From Bin5 sp965218625 (GTDB lineage: Bacteria; Chloroflexota; Anaerolineae; Caldilineales; Caldilineaceae): a DNA stretch of 64,000 bases. Shown here one piece after another: positions 16,711-25,129 of the stretch (the stretch's first letter is position 1; each line of letters begins with the position of its first letter). The notes beneath the pieces are model-generated. The model saw only the letters and a list, made by a program, of their open reading frames with translations, was not told where the DNA came from and made no database searches. The translations under genes and the position numbers were made by a program. The stretch covers positions 248,001 through 312,000 of the forward strand of contig CBDCLG010000012.1 in the NCBI GenBank assembly GCA_965218625.1, written 5' to 3'.

Positions 16711-17349
16711 TTGCACCACGGAATGCATTCTCAGTCCGGCAGCGGATGGATCGAACTGATCTGCGGCTCGATGTTCAGCGGCAAGACCGAGGAGTTGCTG
16801 CGTCGGGTGCGCCGGTCGGAGATCGCCCGCCGCCGGATTCTACTTTTCAAACCCCGCATCGACCACCGTTACGGCCACAGACAGGTGACATCCCATAATG
16901 GCATGGCCCGCAGCGATGCCGTCGCGGCGGAAAGCGCCGCTTCCCTGCTGGCCCAGGTCCAGGCCGGGACAGACGTGGTCGCCATCGACGAGGTACAGTT
17001 CTTCGATGTCGCAATCGCCGAAGTCTGCTGCGAGCTGGCGGACCGGGGCGTTCAGGTCATCGCAGCCGGCCTGGACCAGGACTTTCGCGGCGAGCCGTTT
17101 GGCGCGATGCCGCTGCTGATGGCCCTGGCCGAACAGGTGGACAAGCTGCACGCGATCTGTGTCCGTTGCGGGGCAGCGGCCACGCGAACACAACGGCTGA
17201 TTGACGGTGAACCGGCACGCTACCACGATCCTGTGATCTTTGTCGGCGGCAGTGAGAGCTATGAGGCGCGCTGCCGCACCTGCCACGATGTGCCGGGCCG
17301 GCCCGCGACGGGCGCGCTCGCGCCCAGACCCGCCCACGTCCAATCCTGA
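16711..17349 (+). CDS. tdk: Thymidine kinase
   Basis: The product has the type II thymidine kinase fold: P-loop GSMFSGKTEELL (19-30), the Walker B-like DEVQFFD, and the C-terminal zinc site with CVRCG and CRTCH pairs. It phosphorylates thymidine for salvage of DNA precursors. It follows rpmE by 12 bp, an arrangement common in Gram-positives and Chloroflexota. The TTG at 16711 has a GGAA upstream; ATG at 16723 is an alternative start that would remove four residues. Confidence 0.93.
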   Translation: MHHGMHSQSGSGWIELICGSMFSGKTEELLRRVRRSEIARRRILLFKPRIDHRYGHRQVTSHNGMARSDAVAAESAASLLAQVQAGTDVVAIDEVQFFDVAIAEVCCELADRGVQVIAAGLDQDFRGEPFGAMPLLMALAEQVDKLHAICVRCGAAATRTQRLIDGEPARYHDPVIFVGGSESYEARCRTCHDVPGRPATGALAPRPAHVQS

Positions 17350-17450
17350 ACCGATTCCATCCATATCACGGTCGCTGACGCGCGCCGCGCGATCGCATGC
17401 GCGGATTTGCCGCGCGGCGGATCATTCGGCTTGTGGTTTCTGCTGCGATC

Positions 17451-17478
17451 TTGCATATCGTTGGCAAGACTCTATAAT
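17451..17478 (+). promoter_or_regulatory. Possible promoter of the acyl-CoA ligase gene
   Basis: TTGCAT at 17451-17456 and a perfect TATAAT at 17473-17478 are separated by 16 bp, about 40 bp before the ligase ATG. The -35 match is weak, so this rests mainly on the -10 box. Confidence 0.45.
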
Positions 17479-17517
17479 AGCGGGGCACAGTCGACAGGAT
17501 CCCACAGGCAGGACGCG

Positions 17518-19056
17518 ATGAATCTCCTGACTCTCTTTGCGATTGGACGCGAACGCCAGCCGGACAAGACGGCCATCGAATTCAGGGACATACACGGCTC
17601 GCTTGCAGCGCAAGATTTGACCTTTGCAGGTCTTCACCGGCAGGCGCAGAGATGGGCAGGCGCGTTCGCGCGCATGGGCGTAGAGAAGGGAGACCGCGTT
17701 GCGCTCTATCTGTGTAACCGGCCTGAGTTCGTCGTTGCCTACTTGGCAGCGCTTGAGGTGGGCGCGGTCATGGTCCCGATCAATTTGCGCTACCGTCGCC
17801 GCGAACTCAGCCATATCCTGGGCGACGCCGAACCGGCGCTGTTGGTGACCGAAGAGGCGCAGATGCCGGTCCTTGATGAACTCTCGCCCACCGACCTGGG
17901 GCCGGACACGAAGGTGCTGTCGGTCGACGGGACGGACGCATGGCTGGATGGCGCGCAGGCGGGCCAGCCGTCGGACACAGAGCCGGTTTCGCCGGCGCGC
18001 GCCGAGGAGCCGGCCCTGCTGATGTACACGAGCGGGACGACGGGGGCGAGCAAAGGTGCGGTCCTCAGCCACAACAATGTGTTGGCGACGGTGACCGGCC
18101 TGCTGAGCGCGTGGGCGTGGGAGCAGAATGACGTGCTGCTGCTGCCATTGCCGCTCTTTCATACACATGGGTTGGTGGTGGGACTGCACTGTGCGCTGGC
18201 GATGGGCGCGACGGTGCGGCTGCGCACCGCTTTCGACGAAACCGAAACGGTAGACATCCTTTCCGGCGGCGGGGCCACACTTTTCTTCGCCGTGCCCACG
18301 ATCTACACGCGGCTGGTCGAACTATTGGCGCACTCGGAGGCGTCGCCCGACTTTTCGGCGATGCGGCTGTTCTGTTCGGGCAGCGCGCCGCTGCCGGCGG
18401 AGGTCCACGTCGAGTTCGAGGGGCTGACCGGCAAGCGCATTCTCGAGAGGTACGGGATGACCGAGACGGGCATGAATTTCAGCAATCCGTACGCGGGGCC
18501 GCGTATCGCCGGTACGGTGGGCACGCCGCTGCCCGGGGTGTTCGCGCGCGTCGTCGACGCGGAGGGAAGGGAACTGGCGGCGGGCGAGGAGGGTGAGCTG
18601 CTGCTGCGCGGGAGCAATGTCTTTGACCATTACTGGCGGGCGCCCAAAAAGACCGCCGAAAGTTTCGTCCAGGACGAGCTGGGCAATCGCTGGTTTCTCA
18701 CTGGGGACCTGGCGCGCGTCGACCCTGAGACGGGTTACATGACGCTGCTGGGGCGGAGGCATGAGCTGATCATCTCGGGCGGGCTGAATATCTATCCGCG
18801 CGAGGTCGAGGAGATGCTGACGACCTTTCCCGGCATCGAGGAGGCGGCGGTGGTCGGCGAGCGGGACGATGTATGGGGTGAGGCGCCGGTGGCCTACCTG
18901 GTCTGCAGCTGCGCGATCGACGAGGCCGAGTTGGAGCGGTACTGCCGCAGCCAGCTGGCGTCGTTCAAGCGGCCGCGGCGGCTGCGGTTTGTGGAGGCGC
19001 TGCCGCGCAATGCGATGGGGAAGATTCAGAAGCATTTGCTGACGGATGGGGGCTAA
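17518..19056 (+). CDS. Acyl-CoA synthetase, malonyl-CoA synthetase (MatB)-like
   Basis: The start is ATG at 17518. The 512-residue ANL-superfamily enzyme has the AMP-binding loop YTSGTTGASKGAVLSHNN, the motif ILERYGMTETGMNFSNPY, the hinge TGDLARVDPETGYM and the catalytic lysine in PRNAMGKIQKHLL. The middle segment PLFHTHGLVVGLHCAL, VPTIYTRLVELL and GTPLPGVFARVVD is closest to what I know of MatB, which activates malonate or methylmalonate to its CoA ester. A broader short-chain dicarboxylate specificity is possible. It lies upstream of an acyl-CoA dehydrogenase, CoA-transferase and hydratase, which suggests a shared catabolic route. Confidence 0.8.
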   Translation: MNLLTLFAIGRERQPDKTAIEFRDIHGSLAAQDLTFAGLHRQAQRWAGAFARMGVEKGDRVALYLCNRPEFVVAYLAALEVGAVMVPINLRYRRRELSHILGDAEPALLVTEEAQMPVLDELSPTDLGPDTKVLSVDGTDAWLDGAQAGQPSDTEPVSPARAEEPALLMYTSGTTGASKGAVLSHNNVLATVTGLLSAWAWEQNDVLLLPLPLFHTHGLVVGLHCALAMGATVRLRTAFDETETVDILSGGGATLFFAVPTIYTRLVELLAHSEASPDFSAMRLFCSGSAPLPAEVHVEFEGLTGKRILERYGMTETGMNFSNPYAGPRIAGTVGTPLPGVFARVVDAEGRELAAGEEGELLLRGSNVFDHYWRAPKKTAESFVQDELGNRWFLTGDLARVDPETGYMTLLGRRHELIISGGLNIYPREVEEMLTTFPGIEEAAVVGERDDVWGEAPVAYLVCSCAIDEAELERYCRSQLASFKRPRRLRFVEALPRNAMGKIQKHLLTDGG

Positions 19057-19470
19057 GGAGAAGCTGCTCTGAGCAAACGCCCTGGGGAGTTTCGTGTTGC
19101 TTTTTCTGTTCGTCCCAGCGAGGATCGACCGGGTGCCCGGGCAGGGTAGAAGATTCTGGACGAATTCGCTACTTTTTCCGCAATGTGGAATCCGGAGATA
19201 CTTTGCATGTCAAACGAGAATATTTGCAACACACTTAAAGGAAATCATGATTTCATGAAAATCTCTTTAACTCCCTTGACTAGGGACCTATATCCGTTCA
19301 AGAGCTGTGCCAACTGGAATCAATGAGCAGGAATGGATTGTGTGGGGAATGTCTTCATGCCCGACTTGAACTGTCGTTCGAAGTTTTCTCTAAGGCTGTT
19401 CTGCATTTAGTTGCCACTGTTCAAATGAATGTCAGAAGTGCCAAGTTGAAATCTAACTGAGGGAGAGCAG
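19057..19470 (+). other. AT-richer intergenic stretch before the SEFIR gene
   Basis: This holds no gene. Composition drops well below the neighbours in G+C and stays low through the SEFIR gene, consistent with a transferred defence-type insert. No clear promoter, tRNA or attachment site was recognised. Confidence 0.45.
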
Positions 19471-20186
19471 ATGCCTCACATTAAAGCCTTTGTGTCATAC
19501 TCATGGGATGATGAACAACATAAGGATTGGGTCGCAAGATTAGCGACAAGGCTTCGGAACGATGGTGTGAAGACGATCCTCGATCAGTGGCATACGGCTC
19601 CGGGAGATCAGTTAACAGAGTTCATGGAGCGACAGATTCGTGAGAACAACTATGTACTCGTCGTTTGTACTCCCAACTACCGCAAAAGGTCGAATGAGCG
19701 CAAGGGCGGCGTCGGGTATGAGGGGGACATAATGTCAGCAGAGGTTTTGAATCAAGGCAACCACCGAAAGTTTATCCCAATCCTTGCTCGAGGGCAGTGG
19801 AAAGACGCTGCCCCGTCGTGGTTGAAGGGAAAGTACTATGTGGACTTAAGCTCGCAAGACAAGCTCAAGAGTAACTATCCGGACCTCATCACGACATTGC
19901 TGGGAGAGAGGGTTAGCGCTCCCCCCGTGCGAGAAACCTCGATGATTAGCCCAGAACCACGGACAGTACAGGCGGCTCAGTCGCCCCTACGTGAACAACT
20001 AAGAATTGTTGGTGTCATTGTCGACGAGGTCACCGAACCAACTATGGACGGAACACGAGGTTCGGCTCTCTACACTGTTCCCTTTCGTCTTAGCAAAGAA
20101 CCTACCCCTCTTTGGTCCGAGCTGTTCTTGAGAATCTGGGACTCTCCTCCAAGATTCACAACGATGCATAGACCGGGAATTGCTAG

Positions 20187-21009
20187 GTCTCGTTGACGTT
20201 TGAAGGATTCTGTCAAATTGGCGACAATCGTAGGATGTCTACCTATAGGATTGCCGACGATCAGTGGCAGAAGCTGTACGCCTTTTTGCAAGGACACCCT
20301 CGTGCCTATGCGGGGCAAGAGGAAAAGTGTCGCCGTTTCGTTGAGGCAGTTCACTGGATACTGCGCACCGGCGCCCAGTGGCGTGAACTGCCAGCCGCTC
20401 ATGGTAAGTGGAACAGCGTTTTCAAGCGCTACGCACGCTGGGAAGAGAGCGGCATTTGGGCCGACATTTTCAAACAGTTCGCCCAAGACCCAGACATGGC
20501 AGAAGTCATGCCCGACAGCACAGCTGTACGCGCCCATATGTGCGCCGCGGGCGGTTCCAAAAAGGGGGGCGCCAGCACGAACAGGGCCTGGGTCGGAGCC
20601 GGGGTGGCTTCAGCAGCAAGATCCATCTCCTCGTCGATGCGCTTGGCTTCCCCTTACAGTTCATCTTGACTGGCGGGGAACGCCATGACCTCACCCAAGC
20701 TGAATCGTTGCTCGCACCTTTCCATTTTGACGCTGTTATCGCCGATAAAGGCTATGATTCCGACCCGCTGCGAGAACTGCTCACAGCCAAACAGGTCGAG
20801 GTGGTCATCCCTTCTCGCCGCCATCGCAAGCAACCGCATGACTATGACCGACTCCGCTACCGCAAACGCAACATCGTCGAACGCTTCATCAACAGAATCA
20901 AGTGGTATCGACGCATTTTCACCCGCTATGAGAAGCTAGCTCGACGCTTCATGGCTTTCCTGCACTTTGCCGCTACTCTCATATGGCTTGAACGAAATGT
21001 CAACGAGCC
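20187..21009 (+). mobile_element. IS5-family insertion sequence, 823 bp, complete
   Basis: The ends are imperfect inverted repeats: left GTCTCGTTGACGTTT, right (reverse complement) GGCTCGTTGACATTT. The element is flanked by direct CTAG duplications at 20183-20186 and 21010-21013, the target size and sequence expected for IS5-group elements. It contains one transposase read through a frameshift. Its ends, target duplication and reading frames are intact, so it is probably still mobile. Confidence 0.9.
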
Positions 21010-21013
21010 CTAG
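20235..21013 (+). CDS. IS5-family transposase made by -1 ribosomal frameshifting
   Basis: Frame A starts MSTYRIADDQWQKLYAFLQG (the DUF4096-type N-terminal domain), continues LRTGAQWRELPAAHGKW and carries the first catalytic Asp in MPDSTAVRAH. Frame B supplies the rest of the DDE domain: GGFSSKIHLLVDALGFPLQF, VIADKGYDSDPLRELL and the glutamate in KRNIVERFINRIKWYRRIFT. A GGGGGGC slip site at 20564-20570 joins them by a -1 shift into a protein of about 259 residues. The stop codon TAG at 21011-21013 lies in the duplicated target CTAG, not in the element itself. Confidence 0.85.
20564..20570 (+). promoter_or_regulatory. GGGGGGC slippery heptamer for -1 frameshifting
   Basis: In the zero frame the codons are AAG-GGG-GGC, so the heptamer G-GGG-GGC has the X-XXY-YYZ arrangement required for a tandem -1 slip. 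It lies just where the transposase domain changes frame. Preceding AAAAA could also contribute. Confidence 0.75.
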
Positions 21014-21419
21014 TGTGGTCGGCTCCAAGATTATCTTAAATGGAACGACGGTTGAGGAAGTAGAGAAATATCATCGGGAAACACTTATTTTGTGCGTTAA
21101 TGGAGCTAACCAAGAAGAAGCTAGAGAACTTGAGCGTAGACGCCAGGCCGAGGAGCGACAAAGACAGAAGACGACGCAACACAGAGCAACTGTAGAGAAA
21201 ATCGCAAGTAAGCTTAACTTTGATTGACGCGTACAATCGTCGGTTTCTTGTGTCATTTTGGGGCTCTTGCTTTACGAAAAGATCTTAGAAATTAGGCATG
21301 CTGTTTCAGGATTCTCTTATTGAGAATTGCCTTGAGTCGCTAGATTGGATTTGCCATGCTCGGCCTATTGATTAGGAATTGGGCCTTTATGGTCATCTCT
21401 ATTATCGGGGCATACATTC

Positions 21420-22598
21420 GTGAAGTTGCCACAGATTGAAATCGAAGCAACCAACCAGTATCCTGAGCTCCGCCGCGGCGTGCGGCAGCTGTGCGACCGC
21501 TTTCCGGGGACGTACTGGCAGCGCCTGGACGCGGAACGGGGCTACCCGGTCGAGTTTGTGAAGGCGATGACCGAATCCGGCTTTCTCGCGGCGCTGATCC
21601 CGGAGGATTACGGCGGCGGGGGCGCGTCGATCGCGGAGGCGTCGGTCATTCTGGAGGAGGTCAACCGCAGCGGGGGCAACGCCGGGGTCTGCCACGCGCA
21701 GATGTACATCATGGGCGCGCTGGTGCGGCATGGGTCGGCGGAACAGAAGGAGAGGTGGCTGCCGCCGCTGGCGGAAGGAAAACTGCGGCTGCAGGCATTC
21801 GGCGTCACCGAGCCGAACGCAGGCTCCGACACGACACGCATCCAGACGCGCGCCGAGAGAGATGGAAACGAGTATGTGATCACCGGCCAGAAGATCTGGA
21901 CCAGCCGGGCGCAGCATTCGGACCTGATGCTGCTGCTGGCGCGTACGACGCCGTTGGAGAGGGTCACGAAGCGAACGGCAGGGCTGTCACTCTTCCTGGT
22001 CGACATGCGCAGCGCGAGCGGACAGGAGCTGACGATCCGCCCGCTGGAGACGATGATCAACCATCACACGACCGAGGTCTTCTTCGAAGGCCTGCGCGTG
22101 CCGGCGGAAAACCGCATCGGCGACGAGGGCAAGGGCTTCCGCTACATTCTGGACGGCATGAACGCGGAGCGGATCCTGATTGCGGCTGAGTCGATCGGCG
22201 ACGGCGGCTGGTTCGTCGAGCGTGCAGTGGACTACGCCAATCAGCGCGTCGTCTTTGACCGGCCGATCGGCCAGAACCAGGGCGTGCAGTTCCCGATCGC
22301 GCAGGCCTACGCCAATCTGAGGGCAGCGGACCTGATGCGCTGGCAGGCGGCGCGGCTGTTTGACAGCGAGCAGTCCTGCGGCGCGGAGGCGAACATGGCG
22401 AAGATGCTGGCGGCGGACGCGGCGTGGGAGGCGGCGAACGTCTGCCTGCAGACGCACGGCGGCTTCGGTTTTGCCCGCGAACATGACGTGGAGCGAAAGT
22501 TCCGCGAGGCGAAACTGTACCAGATCGCGCCGGTCTCGAATAACCTTGTGCTGTCCTACCTGGCGCAGCATGTGCTGGGGCTGCCGCGTTCGTACTGA
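21420..22598 (+). CDS. Acyl-CoA dehydrogenase
   Basis: The 392-residue flavoprotein has the three-domain acyl-CoA dehydrogenase plan. FAD-binding signatures are seen in LQAFGVTEPNAGSDTTRIQT and the strand region YVITGQKIWTSRAQHSDLML. The C-terminal domain has QTHGGFGFAREHDVERKFRE and the usual ending NNLVLSYLAQHVLGL. It oxidises an acyl-CoA at the alpha-beta bond and passes electrons to ETF. Chain length cannot be read. It starts at GTG 21420 and leads the CaiB and MaoC genes with short gaps (41 and 90 bp), so the three are probably one operon. Confidence 0.92.
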   Translation: MKLPQIEIEATNQYPELRRGVRQLCDRFPGTYWQRLDAERGYPVEFVKAMTESGFLAALIPEDYGGGGASIAEASVILEEVNRSGGNAGVCHAQMYIMGALVRHGSAEQKERWLPPLAEGKLRLQAFGVTEPNAGSDTTRIQTRAERDGNEYVITGQKIWTSRAQHSDLMLLLARTTPLERVTKRTAGLSLFLVDMRSASGQELTIRPLETMINHHTTEVFFEGLRVPAENRIGDEGKGFRYILDGMNAERILIAAESIGDGGWFVERAVDYANQRVVFDRPIGQNQGVQFPIAQAYANLRAADLMRWQAARLFDSEQSCGAEANMAKMLAADAAWEAANVCLQTHGGFGFAREHDVERKFREAKLYQIAPVSNNLVLSYLAQHVLGLPRSY

Positions 22599-22639
22599 GC
22601 GAAGCGCCAATTGTTTACGCGGATGAGAGCGCAGTAGAG

Positions 22640-23818
22640 ATGCCATTGCCACTGTCAGACGTCACGGTAGTCTCGCTGGAGCAGGCGATTGCGGCGCCGC
22701 TGGCCACCCGCCACCTGGCAGATCTTGGCGCGCGCGTCATCAAGATTGAGCGGCCGGGCGGCGGCGATTTCGCGCGCTACTATGATTCAGCCGCAGGCGG
22801 GCTGTGCAGCCATTTCGCCTGGGCCAACCGCTCGAAGGAGTCGATGACGCTGGACCTGAAGACGCCGGCCGGGCAGGAGATTCTGTCGCAACTTCTGAGG
22901 CGGGCCGATGTTTTCGTTCAGAACCTGGCGCCGGGCGCGGTCGAGCGGCTTGGCTTTGGCGATGAGCGGCTGCAAAGCGAATATCCACAGCTGATCGTGT
23001 GCCACGTCAGCGGCTACGGGGCGGACGGGCCCTACCGCGACAAGAAGGCATACGACCTCTTGATCCAGGCGGAGACGGGCGTGGTGTCGGTCACTGGCAG
23101 CGAGGACGAAGCGGCCAAGACGGGCATCCCGGTTGCCGATATAGCAGGCGGCATGTACGCCTACAGCAGCATCCTGGCGGCGCTGCTGCAACGGGAGCGG
23201 GGAAACAGCGGCTGCGTACTGCATGTCTCGCTGTTCGACGGACTGTGTGAATGGATGGGCTTTCCCGCCTACTTTTCGCTGGGCGGGTCGCCTCCGCCGC
23301 GCAGCGGGGCCAACCACGCATCGATCGCGCCCTACGGCCCCTATGCCACCGGAGACGGACGCTCAATCCTGTTCGCAATTCAGAATCAACGCGAGTGGGA
23401 GAGCTTCTGCGCCGCTGTGTTGGAGAGACCGGAGATTGCGTCGGATGATCGCTTCAGCGACAACAGCCGGCGCGTGCAGAATAGCGCAGCGTTGCGGCAG
23501 AAGATCGAGTCGATCTTCGCGGGTCTTACGGTCGGGGAGGCGGCGGCGCGCATGGAGCGCGCGCAGATCGCCAGCGCTGAACTGCGCGATGTCGGGGAAT
23601 TCTGGCAGCATCCACAGCTCACGGCGCGGGGGCGTGTGGGGGAGGTGGCGTCACCGGTGGGTCCGCTGCCGGCGCTGCAGCCGGCGACGACGAGCGAAGC
23701 GTGGCCGCCGCGTTTCGATGCGATACCGGCCGCTGGCGCCAATACCCGGTCGTTGCTGGCTGAGCTGGGTTATGGTTCGGAGGAGATTGCCAGGTTTGAA
23801 AGGGATGGCGTGGTCTAG
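22640..23818 (+). CDS. CaiB/BaiF-type CoA-transferase (family III)
   Basis: The 392-residue protein has the family III transferase signatures: LEQAIAAPLATRHLADLGAR, VIKIERPGGGDFARYYD, WANRSKESMTLDLKTPAGQE and the region around the catalytic Asp, PVADIAGGMYAYSSILAALL. These enzymes move CoA between carboxylic acids through an aspartyl-CoA adduct. Position between an acyl-CoA dehydrogenase and a MaoC hydratase suggests activation or recycling of a branched or dicarboxylic acid. It is one of many paralogues typical of Chloroflexota, so the substrate is open. Confidence 0.9.
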   Translation: MPLPLSDVTVVSLEQAIAAPLATRHLADLGARVIKIERPGGGDFARYYDSAAGGLCSHFAWANRSKESMTLDLKTPAGQEILSQLLRRADVFVQNLAPGAVERLGFGDERLQSEYPQLIVCHVSGYGADGPYRDKKAYDLLIQAETGVVSVTGSEDEAAKTGIPVADIAGGMYAYSSILAALLQRERGNSGCVLHVSLFDGLCEWMGFPAYFSLGGSPPPRSGANHASIAPYGPYATGDGRSILFAIQNQREWESFCAAVLERPEIASDDRFSDNSRRVQNSAALRQKIESIFAGLTVGEAAARMERAQIASAELRDVGEFWQHPQLTARGRVGEVASPVGPLPALQPATTSEAWPPRFDAIPAAGANTRSLLAELGYGSEEIARFERDGVV

Positions 23819-23908
23819 GCCGGCAGTCAGGAACCGGATAGTGGGCTGGCGGCGGTCCGTCTGAATCGCTGCTCAAACCAGGGGACCAGCTGCTGAAGGG
23901 CAAGCGAA

Positions 23909-24412
23909 ATGGGTTCGCAAGGTAGTGGTGAGGGACGCTATTATGAGGATTTCGCCGTAGGCGATCTGTTTGATCACAGGCTCGGTCGCACCGTGCTGGC
24001 CGCGGACAATGTGTGGTTCACTTTGCTCACGGTGAACCCGAACCCGATCCACTTTGACGCCCATTACGCCAGCCAGACCGAGTGGGGGCGCCCGCTGGTG
24101 GACTCCACCTTCACGCTGGCGCTGGTGACCGGGCTGTCGGTGGCGGACATCTCGCAAAATGCGGTCAACCTGGGCTGGGACGAGGTATGTCTGCCGGCGC
24201 CGGTCTTTGAGGGCGATACGATCTACGCGCAGAGCGAAGTGATAAATCTGCGTCCGTCAAAGAGCCGCCCCCATCAGGGAATCGTCAGCGTGCGGACTGT
24301 CGGATTCAACCAGGAAGGCGTTGTCGTGATCGAGTTCAAGCGAACTCTGCTCGTCTATCGCCGCGGACACGGACCGCGGCCGGCGCGCCCGCCTGTGCGA
24401 AGAAGTGGTTAG
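23909..24412 (+). CDS. MaoC-family hydratase
   Basis: The 167-residue hot-dog-fold protein begins GRYYEDFAVGDLFDHRLGRT and carries the hydratase motif in PNPIHFDAHYASQTEWGRPL (catalytic Asp and His) and VNLGWDEVCLPAPVFEGDTI. It resembles single-domain MaoC proteins that hydrate mesaconyl-, itaconyl- or other 2-enoyl-CoA esters next to acyl-CoA dehydrogenase and CaiB genes. It probably acts after the dehydrogenase in the same pathway. The specific substrate is inference. Confidence 0.88.
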   Translation: MGSQGSGEGRYYEDFAVGDLFDHRLGRTVLAADNVWFTLLTVNPNPIHFDAHYASQTEWGRPLVDSTFTLALVTGLSVADISQNAVNLGWDEVCLPAPVFEGDTIYAQSEVINLRPSKSRPHQGIVSVRTVGFNQEGVVVIEFKRTLLVYRRGHGPRPARPPVRRSG

Positions 24413-24435
24413 CCGGCCGGAGTGGGGAAGGCCAG

Positions 24436-25011
24436 GTGTCGCATCTGTTCAAAACGGCAATGCACAGAATTCGCCGATCACAGAAGAGCCATTCCGCGCC
24501 GTCAACGATGCTCCTCGACACTGAACGACTGACACTTGTTTCGCTGACAGTACAGCAGATGCGCTGGCAGCGGGACAACTTACCCCGGCTTGAGCGGGCT
24601 ATGGACCTGGTCGAAGGCGGGCAGCGACTGGATGACGAGTTGCGGCCCGTCGTGTCGCGGGCGATTGCACAGATGCAACGCCGGCCGCATCATGCTCTCT
24701 GGCACTGCCAGTGGGTCGCCATCTTCAAGGAGGAGCGGCGCATAATTGGCAGCCTGGCTTTCAAAGGGCCGCCGGGCAAGACGAGCGAGGTTGAGATCGG
24801 CTACGGACTCGATCCCTGTTACCACAATCGCGGCTTGGCGACGGAGGCGGTCGGAGCCATGGTGCGGTGGGCGCTGTGCCAGGAGGAAGTGGAAGCGGTG
24901 ATCGCTGAGACGGCCAATACCAACGTGGCGTCGATGCGTGTCTTGCAGAAAGCCGGCTTTGTTATCATCTCGGCAACGGCGCGTTTCCTGTATTGGAAAA
25001 GGAACGAATAG
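24436..25011 (+). CDS. GNAT-family N-acetyltransferase
   Basis: The protein belongs to the ribosomal-protein-acetylating-like GNAT group (Acetyltransf_3): MLLDTERLTLVSLTVQQMRW at the start of the domain, IGYGLDPCYHNRGLATEAVG as the acetyl-CoA pyrophosphate loop, and NVASMRVLQKAGF near the end. The first GTG gives 191 residues. ATG at 24508 would start right at the domain and is a strong alternative. The acceptor is unknown. Confidence 0.85.
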   Translation: MSHLFKTAMHRIRRSQKSHSAPSTMLLDTERLTLVSLTVQQMRWQRDNLPRLERAMDLVEGGQRLDDELRPVVSRAIAQMQRRPHHALWHCQWVAIFKEERRIIGSLAFKGPPGKTSEVEIGYGLDPCYHNRGLATEAVGAMVRWALCQEEVEAVIAETANTNVASMRVLQKAGFVIISATARFLYWKRNE

Positions 25012-25129
25012 GGTGCAAAGGAAGCGCTTGCGCATCGATGGTCAACCGGCCCGCTATCGTGGGAACCCTCGGATTTGCAAGGGCCTGCCTTCGGTTAGGC
25101 GCGCTGGCGGCAGACCTCGACCCGGCGGC

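Larger units (their letters stand above)
19471..21227 (+). pseudogene. SEFIR/TIR-domain protein gene split by an IS5-family insertion
   Basis: ATG at 19471 follows GGGAGAGCAG. The first 140 residues are a SEFIR/TIR-like domain: MPHIKAFVSYSWDDEQHKDW, LDQWHTAPGDQLTEFMERQI and VLVVCTPNYRKRS. Such domains act in bacterial anti-phage and NAD-related signalling systems, usually joined to a sensor. The frame runs to GIA at 20186. There the IS enters, and after 21013 it resumes exactly in frame (SVVGSKIILNGTTVEEVEKY) to a charged helix and TGA at 21227. Removing the IS and one CTAG gives an intact 309-residue protein, so the disruption is recent. The protein after the domain is unrecognised. Confidence 0.85.
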
